From: Himantopus leucocephalus
Taxonomy: Eukaryota; Chordata; Aves; Charadriiformes; Recurvirostridae
DNA length: 64,000 nucleotides
Direction of reading: 5' to 3'
Assembly (NCBI GenBank): GCA_003993805.1
Contig: RSEF01000003.1
Location: 109,595,491 to 109,659,490, forward strand
This document shows, piece by piece, positions 12,753 to 23,340 of the stretch. How positions within the stretch are numbered: position 1 is the stretch's first letter; each line of letters begins with the position of its first letter. The position numbers and the translations under genes are program-made. The notes under the pieces were generated by a model. It ran no database searches, was not told the DNA's origin, and saw only the letters and a program-made list of their open reading frames with translations.

Positions 12753-12986
12753 TCAGTTTGCATCCCTGGTGGTCGGAGCAACTTCCAGGAACAACTGGAG
12801 ATGTAAAGTGACTCTCTCTAAAAAGCGAGGGTGGCACTTGAAGCGAACCAGTGGGAAATAAAGAATGACACCACTGAAAATGAACAGGACGATGTAGAGG
12901 ATCTCCATCTGGGGTTGATCAATGATGGGAGCTAACACCAGGTACACAGCTGCCATCAGCACAATTATGGGGATGATAATTGGGAC
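12753..12986 (-). CDS. SLC7A15: SLC7A15-like coding exon 6 (residues 408-484 and stop)
   Basis: The acceptor 'ttgctttcacag' precedes [20 protein letters not shown]. The exon encodes helices 11 and 12 and the cytoplasmic C terminus ending [10 protein letters not shown], then TGA at 12753-12755. The [10 protein letters not shown] tail matches HLQMLMEVVP of b(0,+)AT. That short helix is reported to matter for folding of the b(0,+)AT holotransporter. Confidence 0.9.
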   Translation of the reverse strand, partial: VPIIIPIIVLMAAVYLVLAPIIDQPQMEILYIVLFIFSGVILYFPLVRFKCHPRFLERVTLHLQLFLEVAPTTRDAN

Positions 12987-15900
12987 CTGTGAAAGCAAAA
13001 CAACAGCGTAAAGACTCACATAATCCTGGGCCACTCTGGGTCTGGACAACCCTGAAACTTCTGCAGAAGGCTTTTTAGGTGAGACCCTGCTGCAACCTGA
13101 GGTATTACCTAAAAATTCCAATTAATCCAGACATCCTGTTTCCCAGTCCATCCCCACTCCAAGGTTGAACATCCCTGCAAGAGGTCCACCACTGCCACAC
13201 ACCCTAACCTCTGGTCTTCCCTGCCCTCCTAGACCTGAAGATGCAAACTACTGTTTTTAGCGCCAGGTCTGTTCTTGCTTTCCCTACTACCTTGCATCCA
13301 AAAGCTGAGCTGTAGAAAAAACACACAGCAACGTGCACAAATCACATAACTGAATATTAACACCCTTGGGCAAAAAGGCTTATTCATGTGTTGACAGACA
13401 GGTGGACAGGCAACCTCAGAGGCTATTTTGGTAAGTCTGGTCATAAAGCGTTTAAATTTGAAGCCAACCCCCCTCAAAGGCTAGTGAATGCACAAGACAA
13501 AACAATTTCACAACAGAATGAAAAACTGAACATTTTAGCTGGAATTTTCCAATTTTTACTTTTGTGCCTTTTGTCCAACAGAAGGACACTGATACAGACC
13601 AAAGGAAATGTTCTTCATGGTTACCTGTGAGAGCATGGAGAAGATCTGCCATTGGCTTCATCTGCCGTAGTGGGATGCTCCACTCTGCTCCCTCCCCACT
13701 CTGTTCTAATACTTTTGGCATAATGCTAATAAAAATGATTGTTCTCAAACCAAGGGAAATCTTATCCTTAAACATAAACCTGCAACACGCATATAGATTC
13801 TGCAGGACATCAGCCGTACATTGTCAGTTGACCTGGAACCTGCAGACATGAGCTGTTTCTAGTTAAGGGAAGAGTTAGGCCATCAAGCCAAAGGCTGCAG
13901 CAGGCTGACATCCTCACAGGACTGGCCTGGAGGACTGTGGGAGTTTCATACAGCGTATCAAACACTATTGCAGCAACAGAACTCCTTTTCCTCAAAGCCC
14001 ATTTAGCCAACAAGTCGGGTGAACGTCCTCATCCAGCATCCTAATTTGAGGGCAGAGCCACAGAAGCCAGTGACTGGAAGCCTTAATAGAGCACTGCTCT
14101 TCTCCTTCAGGCGAAACCCCATGGGACACTTGATATTGCTTCGCACAGCCTGGCAGTGTCAGCCTGTCATCTATCTCCTGGGGGAAGCCCATGAAAACCA
14201 GGATGTTGGTCGCTGTCCTGCATTCACAGTCTCATGAGTCCCCTGTTCCTGGGATCTTTTCTGTAAAAAGATTTCCCCCAGTCACTGAGGGGAAACTCAC
14301 TCAACTCGCTTATGGCACCGGGGGGACAACAGGCAACTCCTGATTTCCTTCCACTTAGCTGTTTTTTGGGGAACAAACCTGTCCCCTGGCCATCTGAAAG
14401 GACTTGGGGCATTCTGGCTGAGGTTTCTGTCATCTGCAAGGTTCTTACACCTGGGCTACCCTCTGAGGAGCGTGACCAAGCTCTGAGAGCATAAACAGGT
14501 GATTGCATTGTTGATCAGAATCATCCTTCATTTTCCTCTTAAATTTCTTAGGAAAAAGAGGATACGGTAGATATATTTTCCACAGTGAGGGGGCAGTGCA
14601 CTATTAGCTTATCAAGGCAGAGAATTCAACCTTGACTTATGCCTGTATATTCACACTGTCTTGCCCCTTGTTGACTTCACTGAGACAAAATGTGAAATGA
14701 AAAAGGAAGGACAACCACACTCAGTCTGTAAGCAACCAGCCCCAGTGCTCGCTCTTGCCTCATAATGTTCTCCTAGTCATTTGGGCAATATGGGAAAAAA
14801 GGATTTGAGGGTTTTATATTATTACTTCACCTTGTAAGATCTTGGCAGCTCTGGTTTCTTGATTTTTAAATACAGGAGACCAGAAATAGTCATGCCATAG
14901 AAAAACCATGCTATAAAACTGGAAGGAACAGAAAACAAAGAAAGAAAAAAAAAAAAAAAGACAGCATTACATTTGGGGTGAGATCATCCAGGAATGTCAG
15001 ACCTGCCTTGCAGATCCCAGATGTTCATATCTCCAATCAAACAGGAGGATGTTGATATAAATGTAGTAGTTCTTCCATTCATTTCCTTTCCAGCACAAAC
15101 AATGAGAACTGAATATTATAGATTCATTTCAATATGAGGATGAATCACATCCAGTTAAGTATCTAGTTACAGAAGCATTCATGCATTGCAAAGATGCTGG
15201 TTCCTAAGCTCTTTCTTTTCTTTCCCCCCCACCCCATTCCCCTCCACAATATGGGTTAGAAAGCAACGGCCCAAGCTCAAAAACATATTAAAAGGAAATA
15301 CTTCTAAAACAATGTCAAAAACCGGGAGCACAGGGGATGCAAACAGAGACGCTACACATACATACCTGAAAAAGTTCACGATACTGGTGAAGCTTCCTGA
15401 TATTATCATTATTAGAGACATAGCAGATGTAAACAGCAGAGCAGGGGAGGGCGTGAGACATCGCACATGAGCCATAGACAGAATATCTGGCTGAAAGCCA
15501 AAGCGAAACAATATACCGTCACATCACGTCCTCAGACATCCTTACTCATCCCCCTCCGCTGCTGGTGGGAGCTCTGCCTGCAGCCGGAGCCACTCTTAAT
15601 CATCAAATGAGCATCATCATATGAAAGCAGTTCAACTCCGAGGAGTGTAAACATGGAGCCCCCCCCCCTCAGGGATATTTTTATTGCGTCTCACTGATTT
15701 CATATCATACGTGCTCGGTTTAGGCAGACAAGATGAAGTTTTCAAACTACCAGTGTGACAAAGGCTGAGTCAAATCAGAGTTTTCCTGGTCATCGTGAAG
15801 ACCCTGCGCACGGTCCCACCCTTCTGCGCTCTGTCACGTCTCTCTGGGACTTGACTTTTCTTGGGCTGACTGGAAAATGAGACAAGGACTACTCCTGAAA

Positions 15901-18900
15901 CATTTATGCAACCAACCACAAAGCAAACGAGGATTTGTTTCAGAACCCGGAACACAGAATTAGTAGCCTCTTTATTGCTTGGTTCATTGGGAAAGTTTAA
16001 TGAGAAAGGCTGCTTTTTTTCTTTTTTTCCTTTTTTATTTCCAACCAAAATACCATGCAAGGACTTCTGCTAGAGCTGAGTGTCTGAGAAATGGCATAAG
16101 CGTTCAGCTCTGAGTCTGGTATGGTCAAATTCAGACCATCTGTGAACTGCGCCACAATAGAGCAGCCACTGTCTGCCATCGCTAAGAGAAGCTGAGGAAC
16201 CAGTAACCACCGAAACCAGTAACCACCAACCCAATTATCTCCACCAACCTGGTCATTCATATACGTTAAAGATTCCCTCCTAGGTAGGAGTGGAGCTGGT
16301 GCGGAGCGGTACCCTTCGCACCCCAGAGCAGCAATGCCAGAGGGTGTGGGGGGGAAGGACCAAAGGAGCAGAAAGGTCCAGGAGGAACACAACACGTCTG
16401 CTCAAAGCAGGAGGACAAATGCAGCTCAGCGCTGAGAGGGAGAAGAAGTGTGGGTAGGTGTGGGGGGGTTGTGGCTGTGGATGAGTGGGTCTCCACCAGC
16501 AGCTGGAGGGGGGCAGTGACCTTGGGGGCTTGTATGCCCAGGTACCAGCAACTGGGGAGACTGGGACCCTGGGGCAGCTACTGGGCAGACTGGGTGTCTG
16601 AGCCCAGCTGCTGGAGGGACCCACATTGTACGTATGTTTATATAAATATTTCCCACTAAGAGATCAGCCAGAGAGCGGAACAAGATGAGGCCTTTGGTGC
16701 CGTTTGTGTTAGTGTTTGTGTGAGCACTGAGAGTGTCTGTATGTGTAGATCTGTGTGGCCTGATGTCTGTATATACATACAGATACACGTATGTATGCGT
16801 GTATGTTGTGCACTTGTGTCTGTGTGTGTGTGCCTATTGGGAACACACGCTGAGCTTACCGGTTGGACCAGGGAGCACGGAGCTGCAGCAGCCCGACCTC
16901 CGTTGGGCTACCAGATTTGGCCTCACCTAACAAAACCACTTAAAAACCCCAGCTAGGGGAGATGTAAGGCTCGGTGTCACCTTGTAATTGCTATGAAGCT
17001 TGAGGAGCAGAGATATCCTACGCTGTATCTGAAGCGGACTACCCCGTGGGAAGGCTGGACCACCCCTGAGACCAGCTTGCATAGTCAGGATTGCCTGCAA
17101 AGGCAGCTTGCCAGAGCTGGGCTACCTCCCCAGGGGGAGCAGGGGCCTCACAACATGCAAGCATGGCCAAATTTGCCCTCACTGGCAGGTCTATCGGCTC
17201 GGTTACCCCAGAGCCTGTGCCAGCTACTCCGGTGCAGCAGTATTTCAGTTGTTCATTTCAAAGCTGTTCTTAAAATTCAGCCTAGATGTGATCACGTGTC
17301 TTTCTGAAATTATGTGGTTGAAGAAGAAAGTCAGGAGACAACATACATTACATTTGAAAAAGATGGGGAAGAAAGTCTTTAAGTAAGAAACAAACCACTG
17401 AAGAGCTATCACTCTATCAGTTCGATGTACGCAGCATTTTCCTCTCTGCTTTAGTGTCACAAGAAGGTGAAGTTGCTCAAAACAAGCCAGACCCCCTTTT
17501 TTTTTTTTTGTCCTTACCATATGGCCTTCCCTTGCAGCAATGTAGCACACGCGGCCTCCGCTGAAGAACGTGCCGTTCGATGAACCAAACGTAGACAGTG
17601 CCACTGAGAGGGAGATGAGCCATGCCCAACTGCCCAGGACTTTGTGTCTGCGGTGGGAAAGAGCAGACAGCTTAACATCCAGCTCGATGATGTATCAAAT
17701 GCTCATCCTAGAACTAGTCGCGTTTCTTCCCTCCATTATTCTCACTGAAATTTTTGCAAAGCCTTTCTAATGATTTAAAACCTTCTTCCAGTTCCCACAA
17801 TATTTAGTTGCTAGTAACTTCGTCTTGTCCAGAAAAGGCAGCTTTTCTTCCTGCCTGGTGTAGACATATCTACGGCCGCCTACGCTGCAATGCCTCACAA
17901 AGCTGTCACAACAGGCAAACCCCCCTTTTTTGTGTACAGATGCTGTGGTGCGAATCCTGGAGATATTGCTATTACAGCCGGCATTACTAGCTTGGAAATC
18001 GCAGAAGAACTGTTCCCACCAGACCCGAAGAAATATCCTGCATTATAAGCTCTTCCCCACTATGCATAAGAATGTAACTCTTTAATCCCATGTGCACGTG
18101 CTGCTGCTACTCTGGGAATAAGGCTTAAGCCAAAGCCATTGTTTGGATTTCAGAAGTTTGGTTCTACAACATGTTCAGACCTTTATGGTTTGCTTTCTCC
18201 ATAACAGAACAAGTAGCAAGGTTACAAACAGAGGTCAAGGTAAATATTTGGAAGATAGGATAATCTTCTCACCTAAAAGTGAAGTTTGTCTTCTGGAATG
18301 AAACAGCATGAAGAATATTAATTGAGTAGTAAATGCTGGTGTTTGGGGTAATTATCACATACATGTGCACACACATACACAAACACACTGTTCATCTAAT
18401 TGGCAAAAATCCAAAAATCAGAAGTTTTTTAGAACACTTCATATCTCCATCTGAATTGTATGGCTTTAAGCCATATGCACTCTTTTTTTACTATCGCCTA
18501 TCCCAAGCATTCAAAAATCAGAGTTGGGCTTTCCAAAATGATGGCAGAAGCTCATCTACCATGTTAATTTCAAAAATGTATTTTAGAAGCTTCATATCTG
18601 GGTTATGGTCCTTCAGGCTTCAAGTTACTAAGCTACTTGCAATAACCAGAACCAAAATTTTGCCCTTTCTTAGAATGATGGAATCTGGGCATCTCCTACC
18701 ATCATGCAACTCCACAATCACAAGATCTCAAGGGCAAACAACATATATCACAAAATTAATAATAAAATCTTTAGCAACTGTATATTTTGCATTTATGAGA
18801 TTGGTGCTTTGCTGTTTGGACCCTGAAATGAACTACAGGGGCTACTGAGAGTAACTTCTTACAAGCAAACTGAGATCTGCCGTTGTTGTTAAATCACTGG

Positions 18901-21900
18901 CACTGAAGAAATGCTGGGGAGAGTTTCACGAGCTCCTTTTGTGGCTGCACCTCTCATCACTGGACAATATTTCTCTCTGGCAGTTTCCTTCTTATATGGG
19001 GAATAAATGCATTTAAATGTGATATGTCCTCCTCTGGCTTCTTTATACTCCCCCCATCCTTTCTTAATGACCTGAATAGCTCCAGCTCTTGCTCGTGAAC
19101 CACAGCCATTACACCCTCCTCAGCCTGTGGCTGTCTACCTGTCCTCCAGGCTTTTGAGCGCCCAGCTTTCTGGTTGCTAGTTCAATGTGTCTTCTTAAAT
19201 GGCACTCTCGGGGTGAAAAGGTTAATCAGGCAGGAAAAGGAGATGTGTTAAAAAGGCAGAAGCTCACAAATAACTTGTTAATCAGGAACGATGGGAAAGG
19301 AAGTGCAGAGAAAGTTCATGACACCAAAGCTTAGTGAGGCTTTGAAACCTCTTCAAACAAAGCACTAGACCTTTAAAAGCTCCTGCTTATAGTGACATGA
19401 AAGGCTATTAGAGAACACATCTAGCAAGAGCTCGGTCAGATCGTCAAACTGGAGATCTTGTGAAATGCACACAGAAGCAAAGCTGCTGCTGACTTTTTAC
19501 GAAGAAGATGAGCAGCAATGTAATCTCTGGATGTACCATGTCGTAATCTCTGGATGTACTGTGTCATAGTTTCTGCAAGATGACTCGTTTAGGGCTATCA
19601 CGGATTCTGTGTCTTTGTAAATATTTAGACTAAGGCAGGATGTTCTGGTGGAAGATCATCTGGTTAGAGGTCCATGGTGTCTACATCTTTCATGATGGTC
19701 CCTTTCTTCTCTTCCTAAAATCTTTGTCTTGCACAGAGTCTGTTTAATATCACCAAACACGACGGGTTGATGGGAGGTACAAATAGTTTCTGTGCAACTC
19801 TGGAAAAGCACGGGTCAACTTAAAGATACAACTACCAAAGGCTACCCAACCTGTGTGTAACGCTTCTGCTTCTCAAAGGTGTTGTAGGGATCAGTGTCAT
19901 TTTCCATTTCCCTACAGATGGAGAAAGTGAACCAAACGACTCTGGTCTGGTCTAATTTCCAGGTGCCGAGTAGACAGAATTCACAAAGTTGGCTCCTGCC
20001 TCACTCCCAAACCACTGCTTCTGCGTTAGTGGGGCAACATTGTCCTTTCCACTCTTCTGGAAATATCTAACGTGTGAGGCATCTCCCAGTCCCCAGATCT
20101 GGATACGCACCCTCACTGCATCCCCACTGTCTGTGGGGAGATGCTCCCGGTATGCACTTCTCCCCCTCTTTATGGCCACTTTCCACAGGGAAAAACACAA
20201 GCTGGAGGAGAGCCACAGGTTCCAGGTGGGAATGAATGGGAATGAGGAGTAAGGGGTGTGCTGCAGAGCACACCATCTTGGCAGCCTGGGTGCACCTTGG
20301 AGACCATGGGCCAGACGGGGCTGGTCAGCCTCGGCCTTTGGTGGGGGAAGGCTATACACCGCCCCGAAGGTGACGGAGCGGGGACTGGCAGCATGCCCCC
20401 CTGTAACATGGCCTGACAGGTCTTCCTGGCCTGACCAATGCAGTGCTGTTATTCCCACTAGGAATAGCACCTAAACCTCCTGAAGCTCAGGAGACAACCC
20501 GTATTTTACAGGAGTGCGTTGGCTGCGTTGCCACAAGCAGAGCTCACCCCCAAGTGACGGCCACAGCTCCTGAAGACAGCACTTCAGTTGGAGTCATGGC
20601 TGCCAAGTAGCTCACGTTTACCAGCAAATACAGGCATGTAACCAAAGGAATGGCAATCATCACGGCTCGGGGAAGGGTCACCTGGAAAAGGGATGACAAG
20701 AGTGTTAGGTGCAGCACATTTATGCCTGCACTGGGCTTTTTCTGTTTGTTGCTTCTTTGCCACCACCCACGTCTCTCATTCAAACTCCTTTGCTCACTAA
20801 GGTTCTCCACAGAACGAGACTTAGGTCCAGATTCACACAGCAGTTTTTAGATCAGTCTCCCAAAGATGTCAGGCAAACAGTAAGTTTGTACATTTGGTTG
20901 GAAGGTTGTACATCATAAGGTTGTACACCAAAAGCTAGTCTTAAAAAAAAAGCCAACAAACAACAAAACAAACCCCAAATCCTATTCAAAAAGACTTTGG
21001 TTCATAGCTGCCCAAGATGTCTGTTGCACACTTCTTGATTACTTTAATATTGATTTATTTGTTACTAGTGTGTTACATCTCCTGGTGTGCTGCATCTTCC
21101 CATGAACATCCCACTGACATGGATGAAGTACCAGTGTGTGTTGCATCACATTTCACTCCTCCACAGGCTAAAGCAAAGCAGGGCAGCACGAAGGCAATTT
21201 GCTCTAGGAAAGAATTATTATTTTTTTTCCAAGTGACAGAATGCTGCTATCTTGGAACACCACAGATCATTTGAAGGCTCAACAAAATCAACAAACATTA
21301 GCTTATGCAGCTGAAAGCACTGGAAAAAAACTAGTAGGGTGATCATAGAGCAACTGTGTCCTAAAAACCTAAAATACCAATTTCTGCATTCCCTACTCCC
21401 ACCGTAGGACAAGACACAGCAATTTCTTACGTTGATGCCTCCACCTCACAAGGGTCTGAATATCAGTGCTCACGGTCCCGTGGCAGAGAGTGCCACATGA
21501 CCCTAAGATCTTTGCTTGCCATTTAGGTTAATATTTAACTGTGTATTTTCATTTAATCTGTAAAATCTCGTGTGCTGCACTGGTAGAAAGCACACTCTAT
21601 ACACTCTGCTCTCACATAGCTCTTTTTGAAAAAGGGTCGTTCGCTGCTGTAGTGTCTGATCTGTGAAAAGAGGTAACATGGCACAGAGAGGGCTGATGTG
21701 AGGTGCAAGAGAGCTGCTTCAGTGCCTATAGCATAGGGAGAACAATGCCTAAAAAGCAGACATATGAAGACAAGGGTCATTCAGAGTTAGATTCCCTCTC
21801 CAGTGAGGTTTGGCTTGCTCTGAAGTTCCTCCTCCAAGCAATGAGGAGAGAGCAATGAGGATCAAGTCTTTTAGGGACTATGTGGTGTTAAGAAACCTGT

Positions 21901-23016
21901 ATGGGTTATAGCAGTGAGTGCTTTTCTGCATAAATCTGGGTGTCTACAGTAAGATCCTTGAAACACCAAGACAAAACTTCATCCCCAAATCATCCAAGTG
22001 CTGCCTAATAGCTTTTTCTGGTCAATGCAGTATTTTAGTGCTTTCTTGCAGGTAGGCTGTTATTTTGCTTAGAGACTCATTTTTATCCTTTCTGGACACA
22101 TCCATAATACCTATGGTCTTGCTCCAGACGACAGAACAAACCAGGAGGAAAGCTCAGTAGTCTTTCCTCGATGCTCTAATCCCTTGATTACCCCTCTTAA
22201 CACAATCATAGATAGAATCACACGTTAGCAGCAGGATTAAGTAAGTAAAATCCTGCTCGCTCGCTCACTCACCTCAGGCTTCTTCAGTTCCTCAGTTACA
22301 TAGTTCAGGTTGTTCCACCCATCGTAGGACCATAGTCCCTGATAAAACGCCACTCCAACTGCCCCGATACTGGCCGTCGTGTTTTGAAAAGCATTTTGAA
22401 AACTCTGAGTTTGTCCCTTGGCAAGCAGCACCACTCCGCCCACCACGATCACCAGCAAAGCCAAGAGTTTGGCAGCCGTAAAAATGTTCATAATAGACGT
22501 CGCCAGCCTCACGTTGAGACAGTTGATGATAGTCAAAAGCAGGATGCAGGCAGCAGCTGTACATTTGACGACAACCTGTGGAGATGAGCATCCTGGGTAG
22601 AAGGGCGCAACGGCGTATTCAGCAAAGCTCAGACAGACAGCTGCCAAACCAGCTGGTCTCACCAGGATAACAGAAGTGTAGGCGAAAAGGAAAGCAGGAA
22701 AAGAACCAAAAATCCTCAAGATGTAAATATATTCTCCTCCAGACTCTTTAATTATGGTTCCAAGCTCAGCGTACGACAAAGCTCCGAACATGGCCAGGAG
22801 ACCACAGGCTGCCCAGATGAGCAGGCTGCTGGCAGGGCTCCCCATATGATACAGCACCCACTCAGGGGACATAAAGATTCCCGAGCCTATCATAGTGCCT
22901 GCAATTAATGACACTCCACTAATCAGGCCGACCTCTTGCTTCAGTCTTAATTTCTCCTTCCCTTCACTCAGATCTGTGGATGAATGAGGTGAATCTGTTG
23001 TCTTCCTTTTCCTCAT
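12753..23016 (-). CDS. SLC7A15: SLC7 heteromeric amino-acid transporter light chain, SLC7A15 (arpAT)-like; six exons, complete
   Basis: Coding exons on the minus strand are 22273-23016, 20548-20681, 17518-17647, 15366-15490, 14831-14918 and 12753-12986. All introns are GT-AG and the phases (0, 2, 0, 2, 0) join into 484 codons with one terminal TGA. The product has the twelve-helix plan of SLC7 light chains: GSGIF (44-48) in unwound helix 1, WSYDGWN (229-235) in helix 6, and Cys143 in FYPGC, the position that in b(0,+)AT (Cys144) and LAT1 bonds to the heavy chain. Residues 294-407 match family blocks such as REGHM and LTPSPALLF. Such proteins exchange neutral or aromatic amino acids at the plasma membrane with SLC3A1 or SLC3A2. 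The start has A at -3 and gives a family-like N terminus. The symbol rests on the PUM2 neighbour, since I recall mouse Slc7a15 beside Pum2. A divergent SLC7A9 paralog is the alternative. Nothing is broken. Confidence 0.8.
12987..14830 (-). other. SLC7A15-like intron 5
   Basis: 1.8 kb intron. No repeat family recognised. Frames near 13452-14237 on both strands are short and unsupported. Confidence 0.7.
14831..14918 (-). CDS. SLC7A15: SLC7A15-like coding exon 5 (residues 378-407)
   Basis: An 88-base exon too short to stand out as a reading frame. The acceptor 'ccttccag' and donor 'gtgaag' bound [20 protein letters not shown] and KPELPRSYK. The exon supplies the third base of the split serine, giving NFFS then FIAWFFYG, which aligns with NYFSFATWLFYG in b(0,+)AT. 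It contributes helix 10 and the conserved KPEL/RP loop. Confidence 0.85.
15366..15490 (-). CDS. SLC7A15: SLC7A15-like coding exon 4 (residues 337-378)
   Basis: The acceptor 'tttggctttcag' is followed by [20 protein letters not shown] and helix 9, ending IVNFF plus two bases of a serine codon before the donor 'gtatgt'. PDILSM is closer to the LAT1 version (PSILSM) than to that of b(0,+)AT. Confidence 0.88.
15491..17517 (-). other. SLC7A15-like intron 3
   Basis: 2.0 kb intron. It contains homopolymer tracts near 16013-16037 and 17495-17509 and a T/G-rich imperfect microsatellite at about 16695-16845 with interrupted (TG)n and (TATG)n stretches. No gene seen. Confidence 0.7.
16695..16845 (+). 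repeat. Imperfect (TG)n/(TATG)n microsatellite
   Basis: Alternating purine-pyrimidine sequence with runs such as 'gtgtctgtgtgtgtgtgcc' and 'atacacgtatgtatgcgtgt', heavily interrupted. It sits inside an intron. The 65-78 codon frames across it are low-complexity artefacts. Confidence 0.7.
17518..17647 (-). CDS. SLC7A15: SLC7A15-like coding exon 3 (residues 293-336)
   Basis: Completes the split glycine codon and encodes [20 protein letters not shown], helix 8 and the [13 protein letters not shown] block, then REGHM before the donor 'gtaagg'. The family motif (F/S)(T/S)xFGSxNG and the REGH turn are both present. Confidence 0.88.
17648..20547 (-). other. SLC7A15-like intron 2
   Basis: 2.9 kb intron, the longest of this gene. 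It includes frames of 171 codons (18333-18848 plus) and 172 codons (19952-20470 minus) with no family resemblance and no splice context, and a 23-base tandem duplication at 19520-19565. Confidence 0.65.
19520..19565 (+). repeat. 23-base direct tandem duplication
   Basis: Two adjacent copies starting 'gtaatctctggatgtac', differing at a few bases near their 3' ends. A recent local duplication in an intron. Confidence 0.7.
20548..20681 (-). CDS. SLC7A15: SLC7A15-like coding exon 2 (residues 249-293)
   Basis: The acceptor 'cccttttccag'-like tract precedes [16 protein letters not shown]. The exon encodes helix 7 and the NVSY site, and runs to AVAVTWG, with the last codon split after two bases before the donor 'gtgagc'. 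It aligns with SLC7A9 and LAT1 at the same intron phase and at the same residues (IPLVT, NVSY, AVAV). Confidence 0.88.
20682..22272 (-). other. SLC7A15-like intron 1
   Basis: 1.6 kb intron without a recognised repeat or secondary gene. Confidence 0.7.
22273..23016 (-). CDS. SLC7A15: SLC7A15-like coding exon 1 (residues 1-248)
   Basis: One uninterrupted 744-base exon carries the start codon and helices 1-6. It starts [11 protein letters not shown], has a charged cytoplasmic N terminus to about residue 27, then [19 protein letters not shown], and ends in TEELKKPE directly before the donor 'gtgagtgagc'. The exon ends in phase 0. In human SLC7A9 this stretch is, as I recall, split over several exons, so the long exon is notable. 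An acceptor-like 'aacaacaacag' lies 17 bases upstream of the ATG (exon edge about 23033), implying a separate 5' leader exon. Confidence 0.9.
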
Positions 23017-23159
23017 TGTGGAAATGTTAGGAGCTGTTGTTGTTAGGATAAAATATGGAACAAGACTGAGGCATTTGCATAGGGACTATCTCAAGCTTTT
23101 AGGGTTAAGTTAATAATTACAAAAGCCACGCTGAACACTGTCAAGAAATACAGACTTAC

Positions 23160-23340
23160 CTTCCGCATTTTGCATTCTTTCATTACCCATCTTATCTTGT
23201 TAATTTATGATGGTCCGGATCCTGCCAACATTTATTACCTTTGAGTCTCACTGCAAGCCATGGTAACGGATAGCGTTCGGCACCACCTCAGAATCGCTCG
23301 GCACCTCACTGGACTGTGTCCCTGACTACCTCTCCTTTAA
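23160..23340 (-). other. Possible non-coding leader exon of the SLC7A15-like gene
   Basis: On the minus strand a strong donor, 'aagg' followed by 'gtaagtctg', ends a segment at 23160. An acceptor 'caacaacag' lies at 23034-23035 just before the coding exon. Joining them would remove a 126-base intron. That is short but workable for a bird gene. The 5' limit at about 23340 is a guess and I see no clear TATA box or CpG island here. Confidence 0.3.

Noticed and set aside
18333..18848. 171-codon plus-strand frame in a transporter intron
   Set aside because: Antisense to the gene, A+T-rich, no motif.
19952..20470. 172-codon minus-strand frame in a transporter intron
   Set aside because: Lies between two well-supported exons of the same strand, out of their spliced frame, with no homology that I recognise.
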